The notes under the pieces: generated by a model | Databases searched by the model: none | Seen by the model: only the letters and a program-made list of their open reading frames with translations | Told to the model about the DNA's origin: nothing | Assembly: GCA_024278035.1 (NCBI GenBank) | Contig: JAJRUA010000305.1 | Coordinates: 1 to 8,315 of the forward strand | DNA: 8,315 nucleotides | Reading direction: 5' to 3' | Source of the DNA: Planctomycetota bacterium | GTDB lineage: Bacteria > Planctomycetota > Planctomycetia > Pirellulales > Lacipirellulaceae | Translations under genes and position numbers: made by a program | Shown here: piece after piece, positions 1 through 7,111 of the stretch | How the letters are laid out: each line of letters begins with the position of its first letter | Numbering within the stretch: position 1 is the stretch's first letter

Positions 1-1235
1 AGCTTTCCACCGTTGGCCGCGGCATGGATTCGTAAGGCTTCGAGGATTCTTAGGACTTCAAAACGGCGGGTGTTGCGGGTGACTGTCTCTCGCGTACGTT
101 TGAGACTTTTGAGTACTCTTACGAATTCGCTTTGTTCCTTTTCGGCTCGCTCGATCGTTGCCGACATACCTTCCATCGCTTCAAGGTAGGGCAAGTGGTA
201 ATATTTACCTATTTCCTGTTGCCAATGTTTGATGGAGTGTAATGCAGCCAAAGAGACGACTTGTTCTTTGGGCATCGTTTCAACAAGCTCCTCATTGAGG
301 CCTTGATTGATAAGCGATTGCTTGGAAGTTGGATAGCTCCCCAGTGTTTTCAAGTAGACTTCAGCGACGCGAAGCTCACTGTTCTCATGGTCGCTAAATA
401 GTGCGTAGTACTCGCTTAACGTGCGGAGCACCTTTTGCCAATCTTCTGGACTACGATTCTTAGTTTCTAAATTTCTCAACTCAGGATACGAAAGATCAAA
501 CGCACTCATTTCAGCTTCGAGACCACCTCGCATATCAATGAATGGCTGTGGCAACATGCTTAACGCCCAATAAAGATTGGGCGCATCTGATTGTTGTACT
601 AATTCAAGGACTTGCTTAAGCATCTCACCAGAAGTCGCAACTCCGACGAGCCCGTTCACTAAAGTCTCACCTACCGCTATGTTTTTGCCAAATGCTAAGC
701 CGGTTTGGATTGTTTCGATTGCTTGTTCGAATTCACCACGGGCAACCTGAATGCGAGCCGTTGCTGATAAAATTCTGGTGAAATCGCGGGTTTGTTGCAC
801 CTCGGGTAGGAGAAGTTCAAAAAAAACCCCTTCATGGATTAGCATTTGCCAATCACACGCAGTACATAAGGCTCCATGCCTAAGAAAATGGATGTCGAAC
901 GGGACCCTCGCATCTTCTTCAAGCAAATCATGAAGTGACGTTTCTCCCCAACGATCTACTTTATTTCGTATTTTTTTTCCGCTACTGCCAAAGTACCTAG
1001 ACTGCTCAGCGGTAACCTTCCCGTAGAAAACCGCCGCGTTGCCGGGTTTGCGGTCAATGAACTTGGGAAGTAGGCGGTACTTGAGCGAAGGCGTAGGTTC
1101 GGCAGCCGGGTAGAGGGTTATTTGGGTGGGCTCTGCCGGTTCTGTGCCTGAAACCTTTCCAACCATGCTGATGGCTAAGAGTATCAAAATATGAAAAGTT
1201 CGTTGCGATGGGGCGATATAATACTTGATCGTCAT
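1..1235 (-). CDS. Secreted planctomycete protein of unknown function (C-terminus cut by window edge)
   Basis: The frame is open from ATG at 1235 to the left edge: 411 codons without a stop. An AAGGA ribosome site at 1243-1247 lies 7 bases before the ATG and overlaps the stop codon of the upstream gene, so the start is well supported. A signal peptide is visible: a hydrophobic run at residues 14-26 (FHILILLAISMVG) and a likely cut after VSG at residue 30, so the product should be exported. Residues 124-250 match a pattern I recall from a large family of planctomycete hypothetical proteins: CTACDW, a helical stretch with FEQAIETIQTGLAFG, then APNLYWALSMLPQPFIDMRG and YPEL. The visible end (LEALRIHAAANGGKL) is usually followed in that family by a short tail ending in a VPxDPxTGKPF-like motif. 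Role unknown. It is the third gene of the sigma-factor operon, which suggests a surface or periplasmic job under that control. Confidence 0.82.
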   Translation of the reverse strand, partial: MTIKYYIAPSQRTFHILILLAISMVGKVSGTEPAEPTQITLYPAAEPTPSLKYRLLPKFIDRKPGNAAVFYGKVTAEQSRYFGSSGKKIRNKVDRWGETSLHDLLEEDARVPFDIHFLRHGALCTACDWQMLIHEGVFFELLLPEVQQTRDFTRILSATARIQVARGEFEQAIETIQTGLAFGKNIAVGETLVNGLVGVATSGEMLKQVLELVQQSDAPNLYWALSMLPQPFIDMRGGLEAEMSAFDLSYPELRNLETKNRSPEDWQKVLRTLSEYYALFSDHENSELRVAEVYLKTLGSYPTSKQSLINQGLNEELVETMPKEQVVSLAALHSIKHWQQEIGKYYHLPYLEAMEGMSATIERAEKEQSEFVRVLKSLKRTRETVTRNTRRFEVLRILEALRIHAAANGGK

Positions 1236-1245
1236 TTCTCTTTCC

Positions 1246-1797
1246 TTAGTTGGCGGGTATCGATTCATCAATGAGTTTTCCCCAGGAGCTGGAAGTCAGG
1301 ATCGCATGTCGGAGAGGACTGCCTTCAGAGCTGAGAGCTTGTATGTCATTGCTAGCGACTACCGCGTGCTTTCCGTTGAGTAAGCTTTCTAGCTCCTCCG
1401 CGTGGAAGATTGTTGCGGTGCTGATCCCTCGTGGCTTCTGGTGCGAAGGGCGATGCTCAGCCAAGTCTTGCCGTATTTCGGCAAAGGACTTTTCGGGCGA
1501 AGGTAAGTTGGTCGGAGCGGGAGCGGGAACATTGATCAACATGACCAGTAGCGTGGCAGCTAAAGCGGTCATCGCCGCGAGAGACGCAGGCCAAGCCCAA
1601 CGCGCAGTTGGTAGCTCGACAACTTCAACCGAAGCTTTGCCGGCAAGAAAAATTAGTCGCTCTCGATCAAGCCGATCTGTGCGAGGCTCAAGCGAGCGGA
1701 GCTGTAACTCAATCGCTTGCAATTCGGCCGGCGTCTGCCAGGGTTGTTGCTCGTCGGGTTCGTGATTCATTCTGTTTGGCTTTCTTGATTCGGACAT
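1246..1797 (-). CDS. Single-pass membrane protein, probable anti-sigma factor
   Basis: This 183-residue protein has a polar N-terminal part (1-66), one clear transmembrane helix at about 69-89 (WPASLAAMTALAATLLVMLI) and a C-terminal part of about 94 residues predicted to lie outside the membrane. The cytoplasmic part is charged, with a conserved-looking segment at 41-56 (DRLDRERLIFLAGKAS) that I recall from membrane proteins encoded beside planctomycete ECF sigma factors. There is no HxxxCxxC zinc motif, so it is not a classical zinc anti-sigma protein. The anti-sigma role is inferred from topology and from its position right after, and overlapping, the sigma gene. The chosen ATG at 1797 has a GGAG ribosome site (1804-1807) 6 bases upstream. 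Another ATG at 1770 would give an exact ATGA overlap with the sigma stop codon but has only a weak ribosome site; a TTG at 1809 is less likely. The gene ends 10 bases before the next one. Confidence 0.8.
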   Translation of the reverse strand: MSESRKPNRMNHEPDEQQPWQTPAELQAIELQLRSLEPRTDRLDRERLIFLAGKASVEVVELPTARWAWPASLAAMTALAATLLVMLINVPAPAPTNLPSPEKSFAEIRQDLAEHRPSHQKPRGISTATIFHAEELESLLNGKHAVVASNDIQALSSEGSPLRHAILTSSSWGKLIDESIPAN

Positions 1798-2273
1798 GCC
1801 GTGCTCCAATGCTTTCGTAGTGCGGCGAGGCCAGCCAAGTAGCGCCGGTGGGCGGTGCTTGTTGATTTTCCGGTAAGTTCTGCAATCTCTTCAAACGAAA
1901 GACCACTCCACATACGCAGGACGATCGCTTCACGCTGCTCGATTGGTAGCAGCTCCAACATTTCTACCGCAGCGGTCGCGTCGATTGCATTTTCGACTGT
2001 CGACGTGAACCAGGACCTGCGGTTGCTACTGGCTAACTGTTCGTAGTGGGTTCGTCGTCCGGCTGCCCGGGAGGCGTCGATTGCTTGGTTTCGGACCACA
2101 CGGTAAAGCCACGCGACCGCATTCTCGGGCTGAGGCTGCTGCCGCATGAGCCGCAGAATGGCCTCCTGGACGACGTCTTCGGGACTGCCACACCACTGCT
2201 GCGCGTACAACACGAGCGAAGCGCTGTGCTGATCGAGCAATCGTGACAGAAATTTTGCGTCAACATCGTCCAT
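1767..2273 (-). CDS. ECF-family RNA polymerase sigma factor
   Basis: This 168-residue protein has the two domains of an extracytoplasmic-function sigma factor and nothing else. Region 2 covers about residues 12-74, with the core-binding helix PEDVVQEAILRLMR (31-44) and the promoter -10-contacting stretch NAVAWLYRVVRNQAIDASR (51-69). A linker follows, then region 4 at about 103-154, with LELLPIEQREAIVLRMW and the helix-turn-helix SFEEIAELTGKSTSTAHRR that reads the -35 element. The length is normal for the family. It should direct RNA polymerase to a small set of promoters once released from its partner, probably the membrane protein encoded next, whose start overlaps its end. The ATG at 2273 has only a weak purine-rich site upstream (GTAGG, about 6 bases away). 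No promoter can be called with confidence in the 167 bases upstream; self-regulation is common for such factors but is not shown here. Which ECF group it belongs to cannot be decided by eye. Confidence 0.93.
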   Translation of the reverse strand: MDDVDAKFLSRLLDQHSASLVLYAQQWCGSPEDVVQEAILRLMRQQPQPENAVAWLYRVVRNQAIDASRAAGRRTHYEQLASSNRRSWFTSTVENAIDATAAVEMLELLPIEQREAIVLRMWSGLSFEEIAELTGKSTSTAHRRYLAGLAALRKHWSTACPNQESQTE

Positions 2274-2378
2274 AGGTGCCTACAAACACGGTTTCTAGGA
2301 GTAAGACGCTTGCGACCGAACCTTTTCCCATAGATTGGGTGGAATTTTTGAAAGATTGTAACTCAAACTGAAAAGAGG

Positions 2379-2407
2379 GAACCACGAATTAGCCGAATAC
2401 CACGAAT
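2379..2407 (+). repeat. CACGAAT-type interspersed repeat, copy 1
   Basis: This 29-base stretch is built from three CACGAAT-like units (ACCACGAATT, then CCGAATA, then CCACGAAT). It matches the stretch at 6969-6997 at 24 of 29 positions when that one is read on the opposite strand. It lies between the sigma-factor gene and the end of the propeller/toroid gene. From memory, similar units occur as intergenic repeats in planctomycetes and other environmental bacteria; function unknown. Confidence 0.6.
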
Positions 2408-2440
2408 AAACAAGCAGGAAAGCAACTTGTGAGATCGCGG

Positions 2441-4786
2441 CTACTTCGTTGTTTGCCCACGAGGACGCGGGGGGCCGTCGTAGGGTTTGGCGCCGTCTTC
2501 TGGGAGGCTGTTGTCAAGAATTGTGGTGAGCACAGGGTCTCCGGTGGTTGGTTTTTTGATCATGCCGTAGTAGCGACCCATCCAGTAGTCTTCGAGCCAA
2601 CCAACCGGCGGGGTCACTTGCTGGCTGTTCCCACCGCCGTCGTAGCGAATAGCAGTGCGACTGCCCCAGGTGCAAGCAAGGTTGCGAGGAGAAATGCCCC
2701 GTGTGCCGCCTATATACGGCGTGTAGCCGGGCTCGGTAGCCAAGTCGCTGCGGTGAGAATTACGAAAGTTATGGCTGACCGTGTCGAGCGACCACTCGCG
2801 TAAGTGCTGGGTAGCTTCGGCGGCTTCGCAATCGTTGCCGGTCAGGCCCCCGTACATGAAATTGAAGAACGGAATTTTTTGCATTCGTAAAATCTCCCAA
2901 TGCCGCTGCAATGCTCGGAGGTAAATCGATCGCAGGTAGGGGTCGTCGCAGTAGGTGATGAGTGGATGAAGGGAACGAAAGGCGAGTTCGTCGTCCCAGG
3001 TCACGACATTCTCGGGCGGGAAGGTAACTTTTTCTCTTGCCGTGTATCGGTGGTAATTTAGCTTGAACAATTGATCGAGCCCTTGTTTGAAGTATTGCTT
3101 TGCGGCCGGCTCGGGTGAAAGCGCATAGGCGGTCCAAATATAGCTTTGAGCCTCCATGCCGTTGAGCCCGCGCGATTCGTAACCGTAGGGTTGCAGCAGA
3201 TACTCGGGATCCCAACGTCCCCAGCGTGTGGGTTTTCCGTCCATGTCTCGTAACACCCACCCGTTGTCGATGATATGCTTGGCAATACGAGCCAGATGGT
3301 CGCTAGCGTTGTTTTTTTGTGACTTGTTGGCGACCAGGTCGTGAAACAACGAGACGGCATAGTAGTGAGAGTTGACTTCGTCGCTCGAAGTATCGCCTTT
3401 CCACTGCCAAAGACCATCGTCGGTCGCGTACCACTTGGCAGGGAGTCCGCCGCTGCCACGTGTTGAAATACTCCCTTGATCGACGCCAACAGCCCAGATC
3501 GCCCGCCCAAAGAAACCTTCGGTGCCGGTGATAGTTTGCAACCAGCGCATTGCCTCGAAAGCGTTGGTAGCTTCGAGTCGGGCCGACTCGTCGCCGGTGA
3601 CTGCGTACTTAAAACACATCGCAGCCAGATAGTGGGCTGTGCAGCCTCCATCGTTGTCGCTGACCTCACGATGCCATGTTTGCTGGTGACCGTTCCAGGA
3701 AAGTTCATGGACAAAGCCGAGCCGTTTGTGGCCCCATTTCTCTAGCTTTTGCTCAAAGTAAGCAGCTTTCTTACGCAGCGTGTAGGGTTCGTAACGAAGA
3801 ATGCCGATGCCGGCGTCGGTTGCTATGTAGACGGTCTGGCCGTCGACGGCGATGTCGTGAACATGGTTGCCGGGCAACCAATGGTCGGCGCCAAAATAGT
3901 GGTACTGATCTCGGACCTTGCGAATTACGCCGGTTGTGGTGCCGATCCATAGGTCGCGGTCGAAGCCCTGCGCAAGGCAAGTCGTGTCTTCGTAGGGCAA
4001 GCGATTGTTGCGGTCGAGTGTTGTCAACGCGGTGCCACTTAAAACCGCAACGCCCCGGTCGGTGGTGATAAACAATCGGCTACCAAGGGGTAGCATGTCT
4101 CGAGTTACGGGGGAAGGAAATTGTCCCCACTCAATAAACTTTTGATTGTAAACGGCCCCTTCGAGCAAGCTGAGCCTGCCACGGGCGAGTAGATGAAGTG
4201 TTTCGCCATAAGAAGCGAGGTGAGTGATCTGCCGCAGGCGGACCGGGTCGGCCAGTATTTGAGAGCCATCTTCCATGATCATGGTTGTATTGGTGGTTAG
4301 CCAACCCGACTTGGGCTTGATGTTTACAAAAGCCCCGTCCGTAAAGCGATAAATAGCCGACTTAGTCGCTCCATGGACCGCTCCTTGGTGAAGGCAAAGA
4401 TCGACCATGGGCTGATCAAACACTTTTTCAAGATCGCCCGTGTGGAAACGATAAACGCCATTGGCGGTGATACCCCAGAGCGCCCCGCCAAGCGACATAA
4501 TTCGCTTGACTCCCTCAGCGGCATCGCGAGTGCTTACGAGCTTTCCGTCGACGAGAGTGGACAAGCCGCCATCGCTTACCACGTAGACCGTTCCTTCGTA
4601 AACGGCGAGCGAGGTCACCGGTTTGTCGGTTGGAATTTTTTCGCCAATCTCTTGGAGATAGACTTCGTCGGCGATAGCTTCGTAGAGTCGGTTTTCTTGG
4701 GGCCCTGTTGTTTGCTCAGCATTTGCGAGCGAAGAAAAAGTCAGAGAGAAAATTGAACAGGCAAGGCCTAAGAGAAAAAATCGCAT
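2441..4786 (-). CDS. Exported beta-propeller plus alpha/alpha-toroid protein, function unknown
   Basis: The protein has 781 residues. A signal peptide covers residues 1-23 (hydrophobic RFFLLGLACSIFSLTF, cut after ANA), with no lipobox. Residues about 55-333 hold roughly seven repeats of a pattern such as LYxATxxGVxxL, for example LWGITANGVYRF, LFITTDRGVAVL, LWIGTTTGVIRK and VYIATDAGIGIL. These are the blades of a propeller like that in sensor periplasmic domains (Reg_prop type). From about 335 on, the protein looks like an alpha-helical toroid of the six-hairpin glycosidase kind, with aromatic and acidic motifs DNDGG (377-381), WYATDDGLWQW (452-462) and TWDDELAFRSLHPL (596-609). Those acidic residues could be catalytic or bind sugar, but no enzyme activity can be assigned. 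ATG at 4786 is preferred over GTG at 4789 because AGGTG (4794-4798) then sits 7 bases away. No kinase or DNA-binding part follows, so it is not a hybrid sensor. No terminator hairpin is seen after its TAG. Confidence 0.87.
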   Translation of the reverse strand: MRFFLLGLACSIFSLTFSSLANAEQTTGPQENRLYEAIADEVYLQEIGEKIPTDKPVTSLAVYEGTVYVVSDGGLSTLVDGKLVSTRDAAEGVKRIMSLGGALWGITANGVYRFHTGDLEKVFDQPMVDLCLHQGAVHGATKSAIYRFTDGAFVNIKPKSGWLTTNTTMIMEDGSQILADPVRLRQITHLASYGETLHLLARGRLSLLEGAVYNQKFIEWGQFPSPVTRDMLPLGSRLFITTDRGVAVLSGTALTTLDRNNRLPYEDTTCLAQGFDRDLWIGTTTGVIRKVRDQYHYFGADHWLPGNHVHDIAVDGQTVYIATDAGIGILRYEPYTLRKKAAYFEQKLEKWGHKRLGFVHELSWNGHQQTWHREVSDNDGGCTAHYLAAMCFKYAVTGDESARLEATNAFEAMRWLQTITGTEGFFGRAIWAVGVDQGSISTRGSGGLPAKWYATDDGLWQWKGDTSSDEVNSHYYAVSLFHDLVANKSQKNNASDHLARIAKHIIDNGWVLRDMDGKPTRWGRWDPEYLLQPYGYESRGLNGMEAQSYIWTAYALSPEPAAKQYFKQGLDQLFKLNYHRYTAREKVTFPPENVVTWDDELAFRSLHPLITYCDDPYLRSIYLRALQRHWEILRMQKIPFFNFMYGGLTGNDCEAAEATQHLREWSLDTVSHNFRNSHRSDLATEPGYTPYIGGTRGISPRNLACTWGSRTAIRYDGGGNSQQVTPPVGWLEDYWMGRYYGMIKKPTTGDPVLTTILDNSLPEDGAKPYDGPPRPRGQTTK

Positions 4787-4814
4787 CACGGGGCACCTTT
4801 CAGTGGCAATATCG

Positions 4815-4838
4815 AAGTTGAATCAACTTGTTGAAGTT
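4815..4838. promoter_or_regulatory. Candidate operator: 15-base palindrome with a third half-site
   Basis: AAGTTGA-A-TCAACTT at 4815-4829 is a perfect inverted repeat with 7-base arms around one central base. A further AAGTT at 4834-4838 pairs with AACTT at 4825-4829, giving three evenly arranged half-sites. It lies 29 bases upstream of the start of the exported propeller/toroid gene, a usual place for a repressor site. No regulator gene is adjacent, so the binding protein is unknown. Confidence 0.4.
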
Positions 4839-5251
4839 ACTTATGATACCTGATCGGCAACCGTAATGCTTAGAAGACCTCGTGAGACTGAAAGGTTTAG
4901 TGTGGCTGGTTCGCCACTGAAATCGGCGAAGAGAAGAACCAATTTAACAAACGGGCAGACCGGTGGATTCCGCATCCCAGCACTCGATTGGTGTTTGTAC
5001 AGCTGCGAAATCAGTATTCTTCCGTACACTAGCACACAACGCTGATCTCTAGAGGCACGTGGGCCAGGGAAATCCGCCATGCAGTTACTCACCGCCCTGA
5101 TTTTTGGAGGTGCTCTGATTCCACAGCCGGGCGTCACTTTACGCTATCACGCTGCCATCGAACTTATTCGCTCGTCGAAAGTGCCGCCGAGTGCTTCCCA
5201 TAGCGACCTTGCTTTGCAAGAATCCCAGTGGACAGCCACGTTGCACATTCC

Positions 5252-5256
5252 GAGGA
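5252..5256 (+). promoter_or_regulatory. Ribosome binding site that fixes the malic enzyme start
   Basis: GAGGA stands 8 bases before ATG 5265, which begins the ACT domain directly. It favours this start over the in-frame ATG at 5079, which would add 62 residues. Confidence 0.7.
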
Positions 5257-5264
5257 AAAAATCA

Positions 5265-6680
5265 ATGAGCCTGCACAGCCCTACCTATTCGTTTACGATC
5301 CGACTGAATTACCCAGATGAACCTGGAAAGCTGGGACAGATTACGACAACGATCGGAAAATCAGAGGGGTTCATTGGCGCAATCGATATCGTGAGTGTCC
5401 ATGAGGGGAGAATCACTCGTGATCTTACCATCAACGCGATTGACGTGGAGCAAAGGCAGCTAATCACAGATCAGGTCAAGAAGGTTGAAGGCGTCCAAGT
5501 TATCAATGTTTCTGATCGTGTTTTCTTGTTGCATCTCGGTGGCAAGATTGAGGTCACAGCAAAGACCCCCTTAAAGACTCGTGATGATCTTTCGATGGTC
5601 TACACTCCAGGCGTTGCAAGGGTTTGCGAGTCGATTGCCAAGAATGCGGATGCTTCGTTCGATTTGACGATACGCAAGAATACGGTAGCCGTGGTTACGG
5701 ATGGCACTGCCGTACTTGGGCTGGGAAACATTGGCCCTCGGGCTGCTTTGCCTGTCATGGAGGGCAAGGCGATGCTCTTCAAAGAGTTCGGCAACGTCGA
5801 CGCATTTCCGATTTGCCTAGACACACAAAACGTCGATGAAATCGTCAACACCGTACTTTATCTCGCCCCAACGTTTGGAGGAATCAACCTCGAAGATATC
5901 TCTGCACCCCGCTGTATCGAAATCGAAAGACGCTTGAAAAAGAAACTCGACATCCCTGTCTTTCACGATGACCAGCACGGCACCGCAATCGTTGTTTTGG
6001 CGGGCTTGAAGAATTCATTGAAAGTGGTTCAGAAACAATTGGGCGAAGTACGTATTGTCATTAGCGGCGCAGGTGCAGCTGGTATCGCCATCACGAAGTT
6101 GTTGCTTGCCGCTGGAGGACAGGATGTCGTCGTGTGCGATCGGGCGGGTGCAATCTACGCGGGGCGTGAAAAAAATATGAATCCAGAAAAAGCATGGCTC
6201 GCGGAGAATAGCAATCCGGAGCAAAAAAAAGGATCGCTTTCTGAGACTCTTCTCGGAGCAGATGTGTTCATCGGCGTTTCGGCAGCAGGCCTTCTCTCGA
6301 AGAGCGACACCGAACAGATGTCCCCCGACGCAATCGTTTTTGCATTGGCAAATCCGGACCCCGAAATACGACCTGAGGATATCTCGCCCAATGTGCGCGT
6401 CATGGCAACCGGGCGTTCGGATTACCCAAACCAAATCAACAATGTGCTGTGCTTCCCGGGGCTGTTCCGAGGTCTTCTGGACGTGCGCGCACGAGAAGTA
6501 AACCAAGAAATGAAACTTGCTGTGGCAGATGCGATTGCCAACGTCATTAACGAGAATGAGATCCATGCCGATTACATTATCCCAAGTGTCTTTGATCGCA
6601 GAGTGGCCAAGGTGGTGGCCGAAGCAGTTGTGGCGACCGCTTTTGAGACGGGTGTAGCACGCTGCAAAGAAACGGATTGA
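5265..6680 (+). CDS. ACT-domain malic enzyme (NAD-dependent type)
   Basis: This 471-residue cytoplasmic enzyme converts malate to pyruvate and CO2 while reducing NAD(P)+, linking the citric acid cycle to pyruvate. Residues 8-87 form an ACT domain, a small-molecule-binding regulatory module (DEPGKLGQITTTIG). The malic N domain follows with SMVYTPGVARV (Tyr113), TDGTAVLGLGNIG, PVMEGKAMLFK (Lys168), NLEDISAP (metal ligands Glu210 and Asp211) and VFHDDQHGTA (Asp236), so all expected catalytic residues are present. The nucleotide-binding fold starts with VRIVISGAGAAGIAI (262-276) and ends with ANPDPEI and ATGRSDYPNQINNVLCFPG. Cofactor preference is inferred from related enzymes with this layout. 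There is no phosphotransacetylase-like C-terminal domain, unlike MaeB. ATG 5265 has GAGGA 8 bases upstream and gives the normal length. It stands alone, and no terminator hairpin is seen directly after it. Confidence 0.95.
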   Translation: MSLHSPTYSFTIRLNYPDEPGKLGQITTTIGKSEGFIGAIDIVSVHEGRITRDLTINAIDVEQRQLITDQVKKVEGVQVINVSDRVFLLHLGGKIEVTAKTPLKTRDDLSMVYTPGVARVCESIAKNADASFDLTIRKNTVAVVTDGTAVLGLGNIGPRAALPVMEGKAMLFKEFGNVDAFPICLDTQNVDEIVNTVLYLAPTFGGINLEDISAPRCIEIERRLKKKLDIPVFHDDQHGTAIVVLAGLKNSLKVVQKQLGEVRIVISGAGAAGIAITKLLLAAGGQDVVVCDRAGAIYAGREKNMNPEKAWLAENSNPEQKKGSLSETLLGADVFIGVSAAGLLSKSDTEQMSPDAIVFALANPDPEIRPEDISPNVRVMATGRSDYPNQINNVLCFPGLFRGLLDVRAREVNQEMKLAVADAIANVINENEIHADYIIPSVFDRRVAKVVAEAVVATAFETGVARCKETD

Positions 6681-6750
6681 AACCAGTTCGATTTCCAAAC
6701 TCCCAAAACAAAGAGACGACCCCTTTTCTAAACAGGAAAGAGAAGCAGAT

Positions 6751-6987
6751 CTAGCTTGAGCCTTCTTCGGCCTTCCCTGTCGTTGCCTCGTTGCTTGTAA
6801 GTCTGACTTTTTGCTGTTTCCTCAGCCCAATCCGTGCTCCTAGAGGGAGTTCTTCATCGGCAGCTTTGACGAATAGCTTCAAGCCCCGCTTCGGTGCCGG
6901 CTCGTTGGTGTATTGTAGCCAATTGGGGCGCAAGGTCACAAAGAATCTTGTGTACTCTTTTCTCTCTGATTCGTGTTGTTCGTGCAA
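6751..6987 (-). pseudogene. Doubtful 78-codon frame, possible gene remnant
   Basis: I do not recognise this product. The frame reads plausibly as protein in its middle (FFVTLRPNWLQYT, then LKLFVKAADEELPLGARIGL), with a basic C-terminal half and no membrane segment or cysteine. Against it being a working gene: it has no ATG, the only available start is a TTG at 6987, and its first codons lie inside the CACGAAT repeat. In its favour, AGGAAGGAAG stands shortly upstream, before an in-frame TAA at 7006-7008. It could be the tail of a gene whose front was replaced by repeat sequence, or just a chance frame. Confidence 0.22.
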
Positions 6988-6997
6988 TTCGTGGTTC
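6969..6997 (-). repeat. CACGAAT-type interspersed repeat, copy 2
   Basis: Read on the minus strand, this stretch contains ACCACGAATT, CACGAAC and CACGAAT in a row. It matches the copy at 2379-2407 at 24 of 29 positions, in opposite orientation and about 4.6 kb away. Confidence 0.6.
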
Positions 6998-7028
6998 TTC
7001 CTTCCTTAGCGTAGTTCCTTTAATTGTG

Positions 7029-7111
7029 TAGCCACAGAGTTCACAGAGAATACCGAGAGAAGGTGCTTCACTTCAGTGTTTTCTCTGAGACCTCTGTGTG
7101 CTCGGTGGCTA
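7029..7111. repeat. CCACAGAG/CTCTGTGG-type stem-loop repeat
   Basis: The left arm begins TAGCCACAGAG (7029-7039). The right arm ends CTCGGTGGCTA (7101-7111), and further blocks such as CACAGAG (left) pair with CTCTGTG (right). The arms form a long imperfect hairpin with a purine-rich left side. Six T follow at 7114-7119, so on the plus strand it could also act as a transcription terminator, though it is 350 bases after the malic enzyme. From memory this motif family is widespread between genes in environmental bacteria. Confidence 0.6.

Larger units (their letters stand above)
4787..5264. other. Divergent intergenic control region
   Basis: These 478 bases separate two genes that are read away from each other, so the region must hold both promoters. 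I cannot name a convincing -35/-10 pair for either. Visible structure includes the palindrome at 4815-4829 next to the minus-strand gene, a CACGTG at 5056-5061, and a small perfect hairpin CTTGC-TTT-GCAAG at 5208-5220, 31 bases before the ribosome site of the malic enzyme. The malic-enzyme frame is open back to an ATG at 5079, but the extra 62 codons do not look like part of the enzyme family. Confidence 0.6.

Noticed and set aside
751..933. 60-codon plus-strand frame
   Set aside because: It is opposite the continuous minus-strand secreted-protein gene, which has family motifs through this stretch.
1250..1765. 171-codon plus-strand open frame
   Set aside because: It lies opposite the membrane-protein gene, which has a membrane helix, a ribosome site and operon context; the antisense frame has none of these.
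2429..2803. Plus-strand open frame opposite the end of the exported-protein gene
   Set aside because: It is a shadow of the convincing minus-strand gene and has no ribosome site or recognisable motif.
4841..5137. 98-codon minus-strand frame in the divergent control region
   Set aside because: It has no recognisable motif and mixed composition, and it occupies the region that must hold both promoters.
6015..6698. 227-codon minus-strand open frame
   Set aside because: It is opposite the conserved nucleotide-binding half of malic enzyme; its Cys/His-rich content is a by-product of that strand.
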